Part shown: piece by piece, positions 26,195-34,343 of the stretch | Position numbering within the stretch: position 1 is the first letter of the stretch | Layout: each line of letters starts with the position of its first letter | Assembly: GCA_021731285.1 (NCBI GenBank) | Contig: JAKFXR010000005.1 | Location: forward strand, 1-44,660 | Direction of reading: 5' to 3' | Source of the DNA: Polaromonas sp. | GTDB taxonomy: Bacteria; Pseudomonadota; Gammaproteobacteria; Burkholderiales; Burkholderiaceae_C | Length of the DNA: 44,660 nucleotides | Notes under the pieces: generated by a model | What the model was told of the DNA's origin: nothing | The model's database searches: none | The model's input: the letters and a program-made list of their open reading frames with translations, nothing else | Translations under genes and position numbers: made by a program

Positions 26195-26258
26195 GCTACG
26201 TAATTAATAGCATACTATTCCCGTCATTCAAGGGCAGGATGCCGATTTCCTTGATAAT
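26195..26258 (+). repeat. Comamonad-type GCTAT/ATAGC-AAGGGC repeat, copy c
   Basis: GCTACGTAATTAATAGC, then ATACTATTCCCGTCATTC, AAGGGCAGGATGCCGATTT and a trailing GATAATC. It begins 16 bases after the tex stop and lies in the 130-base gap before the patatin gene. Confidence 0.8.
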
Positions 26259-26308
26259 CTCTGGTCCCATCGTCCATCGACCTTGTCAGCCCTGTTTCGC
26301 ATCCTTCC

Positions 26309-27445
26309 ATGAAAGCCCTCCGCCTTTACGCCGGCCCCACAGCCCGTCAGCACATGGCCGACCACGGCCTGCGTCCGCAAGACGTGCGCGTGGTTCCGGC
26401 GGCGGCCGGTGGCCCCAAAGGCCTGGTGCTGGGGCCGCTGGACCGGTTCATCTTTGGCGACTGGCTGGCTGGCACGTCGCAGCCCGTGCATCTGGTCGGC
26501 GCTTCCATCGGTGCATGGCGCATGGCCACGGCCTGCCTGGACGACCCGGTGGCAGCTTTCCAGAAGCTGGAGGACGACTACATCCAGCAGCACATTGCCG
26601 CGCCGCCGGGCAGAAAACTCCCACCTGCCCACATCGTCAGCGAGCAGTTTGGCCAGAGCCTGAAAGACTTTTACGGTGGCCGCATCAAGCAGGTGCTGCA
26701 GCACCCGCGTTACCGTCTGCACATCGTCACCTCGCGCGGTCGCCACCTGCTGCGCCGCGAGCATGGCGTGGGCACGCCCCTGGGCTACCTGGGCGCTTTC
26801 CTGACCAACACCCTGCATCGCAAGGCCATGGGCGCATGGCTGGAGCGTGTCGTGTTTTCCAGCCAGGACGCAGCACTTCCCTTTGCCACCAGCGACTACC
26901 GCACGCGCCAGTTGCCACTGACCGAGGCCAACTTCAACCCGGCGCTACAGGCCAGTTGCTCCATCCCCTTCATGCTCAAGGCAGTGCACAACATTCCCGG
27001 TGCACCGCCCGGCGCCTATTGGGATGGCGGCATCACCGACTACCACCTGCACCTCAACTATGCTTCTGAATTGATAGCACAAATTCCTTGTGGTGAAAGG
27101 GCAGAAGGCCAGTTTGACGCCCAGGCGTCGGCACAGGGCGGGCTGGTTCTCTACCCGCACTTCCAGAAAGCCGTGGTGCCGGGCTGGCTGGACAAGGGCC
27201 TGAAGTGGCGGCACGGCGCAACCCACTTTCTCGACAACATGGTCCTGCTGGCCCCCGACCCGCAATGGATCAAGACCCTGCCCAACGGCAAGCTGCCGGA
27301 CCGCAATGACTTTCAGCGCTACAGCCGCGACCCCCAGGGCCGCATGAAGGTCTGGAGCGCGGCCGTGGCGGCCAGCCGTCAGCTGGCGGACGAATTGCAG
27401 GACTGGCTGTCAAGGCCGGATATGGGGCGGGTGGAAGCGTTGTAA
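26309..27445 (+). CDS. Patatin-like phospholipase
   Basis: A 378-residue lipid acyl hydrolase of the patatin fold. The glycine-rich oxyanion region is AAAGGPKGL (about residues 31-39), the nucleophile elbow is GASIG (S66), and the catalytic aspartate is in YWDGGITDYH (about residue 239). About 20 residues directly after HLHLNYA (residues 251-272) are encoded by an inserted dispersed repeat and read through in frame, ending before GGLVLYPHFQKAVVPGW. The catalytic residues lie upstream of the insert, so the enzyme could still be active. It converges on the universal stress protein gene. Confidence 0.88.
   Translation: MKALRLYAGPTARQHMADHGLRPQDVRVVPAAAGGPKGLVLGPLDRFIFGDWLAGTSQPVHLVGASIGAWRMATACLDDPVAAFQKLEDDYIQQHIAAPPGRKLPPAHIVSEQFGQSLKDFYGGRIKQVLQHPRYRLHIVTSRGRHLLRREHGVGTPLGYLGAFLTNTLHRKAMGAWLERVVFSSQDAALPFATSDYRTRQLPLTEANFNPALQASCSIPFMLKAVHNIPGAPPGAYWDGGITDYHLHLNYASELIAQIPCGERAEGQFDAQASAQGGLVLYPHFQKAVVPGWLDKGLKWRHGATHFLDNMVLLAPDPQWIKTLPNGKLPDRNDFQRYSRDPQGRMKVWSAAVAASRQLADELQDWLSRPDMGRVEAL
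27059..27118 (+). repeat. Comamonad-type repeat inside the patatin gene, copy d
   Basis: TATGCTTCTGAATTGATAGC is followed by ACAAATTCCTTGTGGTGA, AAGGGCAGAAGGCCAGTTTGA. It shares the TTGATAGCA, 15-base spacer and AAGGGC order of the intergenic copies, and keeps the patatin frame open. Confidence 0.65.
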
Positions 27446-27460
27446 GACCGGTCAACGCGC

Positions 27461-27505
27461 GCCGAAGCGGGCTTGCGACCTGGCTCTTGCACGTGCTGCT
27501 TCGGC
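27461..27505. terminator. Inverted repeat between convergent genes
   Basis: GCCGAAGC (27461-27468) and GCTTCGGC (27498-27505) are perfectly complementary with a 29-base loop. It lies in the 59-base gap between patatin and the converging universal stress protein gene. It lacks a T-run, so termination activity is uncertain. Confidence 0.3.
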
Positions 27506-27927
27506 TACTGAACCAGCAGCACCGGCACGTCAACGTCTGCAACCACCCGCTGGGCAACGCTTCCAAGCAGGGCCCGGCCCAGCAGCCCGTGGCCGTGAGT
27601 GCCCATGACCAGCATGTGCACCTTTTCGCGCTGCGTCGCCTGCACGATTTGCGCGGCGGCATTGCCTGCCGTCCATGAAGTCCGGAAGGCGATGTGGTGA
27701 CGCTTGAGAAAACGCTCTATGGGCAGCAGGACTTTCTCCGCCTCTTCGCGGTTCCAGGCACGAACAGCATCAGAACCCAGCATGGCCCTGACGCGCGGAG
27801 GAACGGCAGGCTGTACGTTCAACACCACAAGCTCGGCGTCGGGTCCGGCCAGGGCTTCATGCGTGACGAGAAACGCCAGGGCTTTTTTGGTGAACTTGCT
27901 GCCGTCAACGGCCAGGAGGATTCTCAT
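27505..27927 (-). CDS. Universal stress protein (UspA family)
   Basis: A 140-residue single Usp domain. MRILLAVDGSKFTKKAL is the typical first strand and helix, and MGTHGHGLLGRALLGSVAQ contains the complete ATP-binding G-x2-G-x9-G-S motif, so it probably binds ATP. The start at 27927 is at the conserved first strand, with AGGAAAG upstream. It is 38 bases downstream of a second Usp gene on the same strand and is likely transcribed from the same FNR-type promoter at 28438-28479. Confidence 0.93.
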   Translation of the reverse strand: MRILLAVDGSKFTKKALAFLVTHEALAGPDAELVVLNVQPAVPPRVRAMLGSDAVRAWNREEAEKVLLPIERFLKRHHIAFRTSWTAGNAAAQIVQATQREKVHMLVMGTHGHGLLGRALLGSVAQRVVADVDVPVLLVQ

Positions 27928-27965
27928 GGTGCTTTCCTGAAACAGTGAAATTGAAAGGGACGCGT

Positions 27966-28409
27966 TCAGCGCAAGACGAGGACGGGAATGGTGCTGTGTG
28001 CGAGCACCTGCTGGGTTTCGCTTCCCAGCAGGATGCGGGAGATGCCTTTGCGGCCATGCGAGGCCATCACGACCAGGTCGCACTTGTGCTTTTTTGCGGT
28101 GGCCAGAATGGCACTGGCGACGAGATCGGATTTGGCGATCACGCCCCTGGCTTTCAAGCCGGCGGCCTCTGCGGATTTTTGCGCCGCATCAACGATGGCC
28201 TGACCCCTTTGTGCCCACTCCTTCTCGATGCGCGCCACATCCTGAGGCGACATGGCGATTCCAACTTCAAAGTAGGCAATCGGATAGCGCGGCACGACGT
28301 TGAGAACGACCAGCCCGGCACCCAGGGACGCGCCAAGGGAAATTGCATTTTTGACCGCTTTTTTTGACAGTGCGGAGCCGTCTGTTGCAACAAGAATGCG
28401 CTGGTACAT
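27966..28409 (-). CDS. Universal stress protein (UspA family)
   Basis: A 147-residue single Usp domain: MYQRILVATDGSALSKKAV at the N-terminus and MASHGRKGISRILLGSETQQVL as the nucleotide-binding motif (with alanine-serine rather than glycine-threonine before HG). AGGAGA precedes the ATG. It is the first gene downstream of an FNR-type box with a well-placed -10 element, so expression under oxygen limitation is likely. It is cotranscribed with the Usp gene at 27505. Confidence 0.94.
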   Translation of the reverse strand: MYQRILVATDGSALSKKAVKNAISLGASLGAGLVVLNVVPRYPIAYFEVGIAMSPQDVARIEKEWAQRGQAIVDAAQKSAEAAGLKARGVIAKSDLVASAILATAKKHKCDLVVMASHGRKGISRILLGSETQQVLAHSTIPVLVLR

Positions 28410-28437
28410 GGTGATTCTCCTGTGTTGATTCGTCCGC

Positions 28438-28479
28438 AGTCTAGAAGCGTCACACCGAACACAGTTTGATCCATGTCAA
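28438..28479 (-). promoter_or_regulatory. FNR-type class II promoter for the two universal stress protein genes
   Basis: On the minus strand the box TTGACATGGATCAA (28479-28466) matches the FNR consensus TTGAT-N4-ATCAA at nine of ten positions. A -10 element TAGACT (28443-28438) begins 36 bases after the start of the box, which puts the box centre at -41.5 relative to a start near 28431. That is the geometry of FNR-activated promoters. The histidine kinase gene on the other strand has no matching -10 element. Confidence 0.75.
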
Positions 28480-28586
28480 CTGCGCCGCTCTGGGTGCAGG
28501 CTGGCTGTGATCGCATGCGGCGACAGGACGCAGGATTGCAAAAGGGCGGAGCGGTAAGATTCGTGCTTACAACCGAAGCTGCCCCC

Positions 28587-29858
28587 ATGTCTCTTTCTCC
28601 CCATGTCGTCGATGCAACGCCCAAGCGCCGGCGTTCATTGGCGATGGCAGTAGCCTTGATGGCAACCGCGACCCTGCTGGCCGCAGCCTACCTGGCATCG
28701 GGCGCGCAAGCTCCGGCCGGCCTGACAGTCGTGGTCCTGGCCGCTATCACTTGCGGCACAGCCTGGCTGCTGGCATTGCGCGACGCTGCGAGGGAACGCG
28801 CGGGAAAACAGGCCCTCGAAGGCGCGGACGCCAGGCTGGCCGGGCTGCTGGATTCCGCCATGGATGCCATCATCACCGTGGACAGTGAGCAGCACGTCAT
28901 CCTGTACAACAAGGCCGCAGAGAAGATCTTCGGCTGGCCCACCGACGAGATGCTGGGCCAGTCTCTGACCCGCCTGATTCCGCAGCGCCACCAGGCCGCG
29001 CACGGCGATCAGGTCCGGCGCTTCGGCCAGACAGGCACGACCTCGCGGCGCATGGGGGACGGCACCGTTCTCTATGGCCGACGCTCCAGCGGTGAAGAGT
29101 TCCCGCTGGAAGCCTCGATCTCGCAACTCGATACCGCACATGGCAAGCTGTACACCGTCATACTGCGCGACGTGACCGAGCGCGTGCGCGCCAGCGAGGA
29201 ACTGAGCGCTTTCGCGTCGGCAGCACACGCCATCCGCGAAAGTGAAAAAACACGCATTGCGCGCGAACTGCATGACGAGCTGGCCCAGTCGCTGACAGCG
29301 ATCAAAATGGACGCCACCTGGATCCGGGAGGCCATGGCCCCCGATGCGAATGCCGTGCGCGCCAAACTCGATGACATGTTGGGCCTGCTGGACACCACCG
29401 TCGCCGCCACCCGGCGCATCGCCTCCGACCTGCGTCCGCTGCTGCTGGACGATCTGGGCCTGGTGCCTGCCGTTGAATGGTTGACCCACAATTTCACCCA
29501 GCGCCATGGCGTCCGGTGCAAGCTCTCGCTGGATGACGATGTGGAGTTGGCCGAACCTTATGCCACCGCAGTTTTTCGCATTGTTCAGGAGTCGCTTGTG
29601 AATGTGGCCAAACATGCCGGCGCGTCGCAGGTTGACGTGCGCATTGAAAGAGTCTCCGGTGACGTGATTCTCGAGGTCGTCGATGACGGCGCCGGCTTCG
29701 ACCTGAACGCACCGCGCAAGGGCAACTCTCTGGGCCTGATGGGTTTGCGTGAACGGGCCCGCCTGCTGCAGGGAACAGTAGACATACGCACGGCACCCGG
29801 TTGCGGCACCCGCATAAGAGTCAGCATCCCGATCCCCGAAACAGGAGACATCACGTGA
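28587..29858 (+). CDS. PAS-domain sensor histidine kinase (NarX/DegS-type)
   Basis: A 423-residue kinase. Two membrane segments (about 17-37 and 44-64) have almost no periplasmic loop, so sensing is likely cytoplasmic. A PAS domain covers 85-200 (LLDSAMDAIITVDSEQHVI to VILRDVTERV). HisKA_3 has the phospho-acceptor H229 in RIARELHDELAQSL, and HATPase_c contains VDDGAGFD and GLMGLRERARLL. The ATG at 28587 is chosen because the earlier in-frame ATG at 28473 lies inside the FNR box; its ribosome site is weak. It overlaps the response-regulator start by four bases. There is no heme or flavin motif readable in the PAS domain, so the signal is unknown. Confidence 0.92.
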   Translation: MSLSPHVVDATPKRRRSLAMAVALMATATLLAAAYLASGAQAPAGLTVVVLAAITCGTAWLLALRDAARERAGKQALEGADARLAGLLDSAMDAIITVDSEQHVILYNKAAEKIFGWPTDEMLGQSLTRLIPQRHQAAHGDQVRRFGQTGTTSRRMGDGTVLYGRRSSGEEFPLEASISQLDTAHGKLYTVILRDVTERVRASEELSAFASAAHAIRESEKTRIARELHDELAQSLTAIKMDATWIREAMAPDANAVRAKLDDMLGLLDTTVAATRRIASDLRPLLLDDLGLVPAVEWLTHNFTQRHGVRCKLSLDDDVELAEPYATAVFRIVQESLVNVAKHAGASQVDVRIERVSGDVILEVVDDGAGFDLNAPRKGNSLGLMGLRERARLLQGTVDIRTAPGCGTRIRVSIPIPETGDIT

Positions 29859-30499
29859 TCAGGATTGTCATTGCCGACGACCATTCCATCGTGCGCGAGG
29901 GAATCAAGCGCATCGTGTCATCGATTGAAGGCATGGAGGTTACCGGTGAGGCCGGCAACGGGACCGAGGTCATGCAGCGGGTGCGCGAACTGACGTTCGA
30001 TGTGCTGGTGCTCGACCTGTCCATGCCCGGGCGCAGCGGCATGGAACTGATCAAGCTGGTCCGAAGCGAAAAGCCGCAGTTGCGCATCCTGGTCCTGAGC
30101 ATGCACCAGGAACTGCAGTACGCCGTGCGGGCCATCAAGAACGGCGCAAGCGGCTACCTGACCAAGGAAAGCGCGCCGGCGCAGCTGGAGCAGGCGATAC
30201 GCAAGGTGGCCTCGGGGGGGGCATTTATCAGCGCCGAGGTGGCCGAGCAGCTGGCGCTGGGAGCGATGCCCGGTAGCGAGGCGGTTCCACACGAGAGCCT
30301 GTCGAATCGCGAGTTCGAGGTGCTGCAGTTGCTGGTCGCTGGCGTTTCCATGACGGACATCGGTACAAAGCTCAACCTCTCGGTCAAGACCGTCAGCACC
30401 CACAAAACCAATCTCATGCAAAAAATGGGTCTGCAAAACCAGAGCGAGCTGATTCGTTACGCGCTCAAGCACGGCCTGACTGAACCGCTGGAGCCCTGA
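29855..30499 (+). CDS. NarL/FixJ-family response regulator
   Basis: A 214-residue DNA-binding regulator, the partner of the kinase just upstream. The receiver domain has D8 and D9, the phospho-acceptor D54 in VLDLSMPG, and a lysine in GYLTKESAP. The LuxR-type helix-turn-helix lies at about 148-208 (LSNREFEVLQLLVAG, SVKTVSTHKTNLMQKM). The start is GTG at 29855, supported by AGGAGA upstream and the GTGA overlap with the kinase stop. Its targets are not known; the tandem universal stress gene and the FNR operon downstream are candidates. Confidence 0.94.
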   Translation: MIRIVIADDHSIVREGIKRIVSSIEGMEVTGEAGNGTEVMQRVRELTFDVLVLDLSMPGRSGMELIKLVRSEKPQLRILVLSMHQELQYAVRAIKNGASGYLTKESAPAQLEQAIRKVASGGAFISAEVAEQLALGAMPGSEAVPHESLSNREFEVLQLLVAGVSMTDIGTKLNLSVKTVSTHKTNLMQKMGLQNQSELIRYALKHGLTEPLEP

Positions 30500-30537
30500 G
30501 CCCGGTCCTGAACGCGCTGCCGCGCAATGACGTGATG

Positions 30538-30579
30538 TTGACAAGGGTCAACACCGCCGCGAGCGCAGCTCCCTAGAGT
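30538..30579 (+). promoter_or_regulatory. FNR-type class II promoter for the tandem universal stress protein
   Basis: TTGACAAGGGTCAA (30538-30551) is a perfect dyad of the FNR type (TTGAC-N4-GTCAA). The -10 element TAGAGT (30574-30579) begins exactly 36 bases after the box start, as in the promoter at 28438-28479, predicting a start near 30586 and a box centre at -41.5. The Usp start codon is at 30613. Confidence 0.75.
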
Positions 30580-30612
30580 CAGGGTATTCAAACTCTGAGC
30601 CGGGGATGTTCC

Positions 30613-31446
30613 ATGAGCAATGAACTCAAACAGCTGCTGGTCCACGCCGATGCCTCGCCGCAATTTGCGCAACGCCTCGAATTTGCCGGCCGGCTGGCCT
30701 CCCGCCACGGCGCCGGCATCACCGCACTGTATGCGTCGCCCTCAGCTTCGGCGGCACTTGCCGTCGCTTCCGGCATGGGGCCCGGTCTGGCGGTGAGACG
30801 GGAGAACGTGCAGGACACCGAGCTGGCACGTGCCCGCTCGGTATTCGACCAGTTCAAGTCCGCGGGGTTGCCGGCCACCTGGGCTGAAATCCATGAGTTT
30901 CCGTGTGCGCCGGCATTTGCAGAACAGGCGCTCTACGCCGACTTGCTGGTGCTTGGCCAGCACGGCCCGGGGGAAGGCTGGTCCACACCGATGCCTGCGG
31001 ATTTCCCGGAAAACGTGATTGCCCTGAGCGGCCGGCCGGCGCTGGTGCTTCCCTACACGTCGGCCCGGCCCGGTCTGCCGGGCCATGTGGTGATTGCGTG
31101 GAAGCCCAGCCGTGGGGCCGCTCGCGCCGTGGCCGCGGCCCTTGCGCTCCTGCGCAACGCCAGCTCCGTGCACGTCCTGAGCTGGGGCGCAGACGCGGTG
31201 CACACCGGCACCGGCCCGAATATCGTCTCCTACCTGAAGGCTCACGGCATCCACGCCAGCTGGCAGCAGGAAGGGGTGGAACCGGAAAATCTGGGTGAGT
31301 TGTTGCTGTCGCGCGTGTTTGACCTGCAAGCAGACTTGCTGGTGATGGGGTGTTATGGCCGCGCCCGCGCCTATGAATGGGTACTGGGCGGCGTGTCCCG
31401 AACGGTGCTCAAAAGCATGACGCTGCCCGTTCTGATGGCGCACTAA
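30613..31446 (+). CDS. Tandem-domain universal stress protein
   Basis: A 277-residue protein made of two Usp domains (about 5-145 and 150-277). The second has MGCYGRARAYEWVLGGVSR, close to the ATP-binding motif but with GG in place of G-S/T. In the first the motif is eroded (LGQHGPGEGWSTPM), so nucleotide binding may be weak or absent in that half. Tandem Usp proteins are typical of anaerobic or stationary-phase regulons. It has its own FNR-type promoter at 30538-30579, and the ATG is preceded by a GGGATG context rather than a strong ribosome site. Confidence 0.92.
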   Translation: MSNELKQLLVHADASPQFAQRLEFAGRLASRHGAGITALYASPSASAALAVASGMGPGLAVRRENVQDTELARARSVFDQFKSAGLPATWAEIHEFPCAPAFAEQALYADLLVLGQHGPGEGWSTPMPADFPENVIALSGRPALVLPYTSARPGLPGHVVIAWKPSRGAARAVAAALALLRNASSVHVLSWGADAVHTGTGPNIVSYLKAHGIHASWQQEGVEPENLGELLLSRVFDLQADLLVMGCYGRARAYEWVLGGVSRTVLKSMTLPVLMAH

Positions 31447-31471
31447 GGGTTTCCTGACCCAGCGGCGAAAA

Positions 31472-31487
31472 CTCGGAAAATTCCGAG
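31472..31487. promoter_or_regulatory. Palindrome before the receiver-FNR operon
   Basis: CTCGGAA-AA-TTCCGAG has seven-base perfect arms around two bases. It lies about 100 bases before the receiver gene. A related sequence (TCGAAATTTCCGA) lies upstream of the 4-hydroxybutyrate dehydrogenase-like gene at 35526. It has no T-run and its loop is too small for a hairpin, so an operator is more likely than a terminator. Confidence 0.35.
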
Positions 31488-31587
31488 AACGGCTCGGAGC
31501 GCTGGCGGCAACAAACCAGCCTTGTCCGAGCCGGCCTTTCAGCAAAAGACGATGTTCCGGCGTCGCCGCCTGCGCGACAGTAGGGGC

Positions 31588-32022
31588 ATGCCATCCACTG
31601 CTTCACCTACCCGGGTATTCCTTGCCGATGATTCGGAGTTGAGCCGCCACCGCGTGGCCGAGATGCTGACTGCGCAGGGCATGGTGGTTGCGGGCCAGGC
31701 GGATACGCCGGAGTCAGCGGTATCGGGGATCCTGGCGACACAGCCGGATGTGGTGGTTCTTGATGTGCAGTTCAGGCAGAGTACGGGCCTGCAGGTGCTT
31801 CAGGACGTCTTCAAGACCACACGGGACATCCCCTTCATCATCCTCAGCAACCACGCCGAACCGGCTTACCGCGCCCGCTACCTGGCTGCGGGAGCCCGCC
31901 AGTTTCTCGATAAATGCAGCGAATTCCATGAGCTCGGCGAAGCCGCGGCTCGACTTGGACGGCTGCAACGCTCTCACCAGCCAGTTTCCTCCCTTCAACC
32001 CAAGGAGCCGTCATGCCCTTAG
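31588..32022 (+). CDS. Stand-alone receiver-domain response regulator
   Basis: A 144-residue protein with a single receiver domain: FLADDSELSR (acidic pair), VVVLDVQF with phospho-acceptor D59, and LDKCSEF with the conserved lysine. There is no output domain; it would act by protein contact, perhaps as a phosphate sink or partner of the PAS kinase. Its last bases overlap the FNR gene by ten, so the two are coupled. The start at 31588 gives the typical receiver beginning; an earlier ATG at 31552 cannot be excluded. Confidence 0.88.
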   Translation: MPSTASPTRVFLADDSELSRHRVAEMLTAQGMVVAGQADTPESAVSGILATQPDVVVLDVQFRQSTGLQVLQDVFKTTRDIPFIILSNHAEPAYRARYLAAGARQFLDKCSEFHELGEAAARLGRLQRSHQPVSSLQPKEPSCP

Positions 32023-32792
32023 CCCTTACCTCCGCGATGGATGCATCGCAGGCGCAGAACTTCAATCCTCCGGCCAGGTCTGTCGCCCCTCTGCAAACGC
32101 AGTGCTCAAACTGCAGCCTGCGCGACATCTGCCTGCCTTGCGGCATGAAGCCATCCGATGTCAACGGCCTCGATGAGCTCCAGTTCAGCCGCACCAAGGT
32201 CGGGGCAGGGCAGACGCTCTACCACGAGGGGAAAATCTTCCGCAACATTTACGCCGTACGCATGGGCACCTTCAAATCCAGCCTGACCCTCGCCGACGGC
32301 CGTGAGCAGGTCAGCGGCTTCCAGATGGCCGGTGAGCTGATGGGGCTGGACGGCATCGCCAACGGCACCTATGCCAGCAACGCCACCGCGCTCGAGGACA
32401 CCGAGGTCTGCACGATTCCCTATGACCAGATCAGCAAGCTGGCTGCGACCAGCGCCGACCTGCAGCAAGCCGTGAGCCGCCTGATGAGCCGGGAAATTGT
32501 CAGGGACCACAGCCTGTTGATGCTGCTGGGCAGCATGAACGCAGAGGAGCGGCTGGCCGCCTTCCTGCTCAACCTGTCACAGCGATTCAAACTGCGCGGT
32601 TATTCGGCCCGCGAGTTCCACCTGCGCATGTCGCGCGCCGAGATTGGCAGCTACCTGGGCATGAAGCTGGAGACCGTGAGCCGCACCTTTTCCGCGTTTC
32701 AGCAGCAAGGCATCCTGGAAGTCGACAAGCGCCACATCCGCATCATCGATGCCGCAGCCCTCCAGCGTGTCTTCGAGACGCGCGTTCATTGA
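32013..32792 (+). CDS. FNR-type oxygen-responsive regulator (Fnr/Anr-like)
   Basis: A 259-residue Crp/Fnr protein with the iron-sulfur ligands of FNR: C31-x2-C34-x5-C40 (in CSNCSLRDIC) plus C134 in EVCTIP, with an extra C43. This set holds an oxygen-labile [4Fe-4S] cluster in FNR. The cNMP-like fold follows, and the recognition helix ETVSRTFSAF has E221, S224 and R225, the residues that read TTGAT half-sites in FNR. AAGGAG precedes the ATG. Two matching boxes lie 1.5 and 3.5 kb upstream, before universal stress genes. Called Fnr-like; Anr or FnrL names are equally possible. Confidence 0.93.
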   Translation: MPLALTSAMDASQAQNFNPPARSVAPLQTQCSNCSLRDICLPCGMKPSDVNGLDELQFSRTKVGAGQTLYHEGKIFRNIYAVRMGTFKSSLTLADGREQVSGFQMAGELMGLDGIANGTYASNATALEDTEVCTIPYDQISKLAATSADLQQAVSRLMSREIVRDHSLLMLLGSMNAEERLAAFLLNLSQRFKLRGYSAREFHLRMSRAEIGSYLGMKLETVSRTFSAFQQQGILEVDKRHIRIIDAAALQRVFETRVH

Positions 32793-32903
32793 GATCGCGA
32801 CCCGCGCCGGGCATCCTTTTCGGGGGGCCGGTCTGATACACCGCATCGCGTGATTGCGCTGCTTGCCTGAGGTCGCCCGGGTACCGCTGTCCCGCAAATT
32901 CAG

Positions 32904-34265
32904 TCAGGCCAGGGTGGCCGACTCGAGGTAACAGGGCAGGTGGCAGGGCCAGTGCAACTCACGTTCGATACGCTGGCGCATGGCGTCGGCCGCAGCCGGC
33001 TCGCCGTGGGTGATGAACGTCTGTCTGGGCGCGGACTTGAAGCCGCGCAGCCAGCCCATGATTTCCACGGCATCCGAATGGGCCGACAGATCGTCCAGCA
33101 TGGCCACTTCCGCGCGTACCGGCACGTCCTGGCCATGGATCCGCACCGTGGGCGCGCCGCCGGCGATGAGCGCGCCGCGTGTGCCGCCGGGCTGGAAACC
33201 GGCAAACACGATGGTGTTGCGTTTGTCCGGTGCGAAGGCCTTGAGGTGGTGGACCACGCGCCCGCCCGTGGCCATGCCACTTGCGGCAATGATGACCATG
33301 GGGCCATGCCTGGCATTGAGCAGGCGCGACTCCTCCGGCGAAGCGACGATGTGGGCCGTATGGGCCATGGCCTCACATTCCGCAGATGTCAGGCGCAGTT
33401 CGGCCTTGTGCTTGAGGTACACCTGCGTGGCATTGGCCGCCATGGGGCTGTTCAGGTAAATCGGCAGGCTGCGCTGTATGACGCCCTGCGTCTTGAGAAC
33501 CTGAACGCAGTGCAACAGGCTTTGCGCGCGTCCGACCGCGAAGGCCGGGATGACCACCACGCCACCGCGTGCCGCCGTGCGGTTGATCACCTGGCCCAGC
33601 GCCAGCAGGGGGTCCGAATCCTTGTGCAGGCGATCCCCGTAGGTGGACTCCACCACCAGGTAATCAGCCCCATCCATCTGGGAAGGTGGCCGGAGCACCA
33701 TGTCATTGGGCCGGCCTATGTCTCCGGAGAAGAGGATGGAGCGCGAGCCGTTGTCAAGTCGCACAAAAGACGACCCCACCATGTGGCCCGAAGGCGTCAG
33801 GCTGGCGTTCAGCCCCGGTGCTGGATGCCAGTGTTTGCCGTTGGGCACCGGGTGCAGCAGCTTGAGGCAACGCAATGCATCCTCGCGCGTGTACAGGGGC
33901 AGTGCCGGCGCGTGTTTCGAAAAGCCGTGCCGGTTGGCGTATTCGGCTTCTTCTTCCTGCAGGTGGCCGGCATCGGGCAGCAGGATGCGACACAGGTCGG
34001 CTGTGGCCGGTGTGCAGAACACCTTGCCCGTGAAACCCTGGCGCGCCAGCAGCGGCAGGTAGCCGCTGTGGTCGATGTGGGCATGCGTGAGGATCACCGC
34101 ATCAATGCTGGCCGGGGTCACAGGCAGGGGCGCCCAGTTGCGCAGGCGCAGTGGCTTGTAGCCCTGAAACAGGCCGCAATCCACCAGCACGGATGAATCA
34201 CCTTGCCGGATCAGGTATTTGGAGCCTGTGACGGTGTCGGTGGCCCCCAGGAACTGGATTTTCAT
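32904..34265 (-). CDS. Beta-CASP metallo-beta-lactamase-fold hydrolase (RNase-like)
   Basis: A 453-residue protein. The metal site HAHIDH (61-66) is followed by SGHMVGSS, the aspartate in FSGDIGRP, and the beta-CASP region with VESTYGDRLH, IPAFAVGRAQ and IIAASGMATGGRVVHHL. THGEP near the C-terminus gives the last histidine. This is the RNA-processing branch (TTHA0252/YsH1-like), so an endo- or exoribonuclease role is likely. Genes of this family often sit next to universal stress and FNR genes in proteobacteria, as far as I recall. It converges on the FNR gene. Confidence 0.92.
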   Translation of the reverse strand: MKIQFLGATDTVTGSKYLIRQGDSSVLVDCGLFQGYKPLRLRNWAPLPVTPASIDAVILTHAHIDHSGYLPLLARQGFTGKVFCTPATADLCRILLPDAGHLQEEEAEYANRHGFSKHAPALPLYTREDALRCLKLLHPVPNGKHWHPAPGLNASLTPSGHMVGSSFVRLDNGSRSILFSGDIGRPNDMVLRPPSQMDGADYLVVESTYGDRLHKDSDPLLALGQVINRTAARGGVVVIPAFAVGRAQSLLHCVQVLKTQGVIQRSLPIYLNSPMAANATQVYLKHKAELRLTSAECEAMAHTAHIVASPEESRLLNARHGPMVIIAASGMATGGRVVHHLKAFAPDKRNTIVFAGFQPGGTRGALIAGGAPTVRIHGQDVPVRAEVAMLDDLSAHSDAVEIMGWLRGFKSAPRQTFITHGEPAAADAMRQRIERELHWPCHLPCYLESATLA

Positions 34266-34343
34266 GCCTCAGCTTAGACGAGTGGAAATTCCTGCATTTG
34301 ATATAACGCAAGGCCCTGGATCAATAGCCGCCGTGAATTCAGG

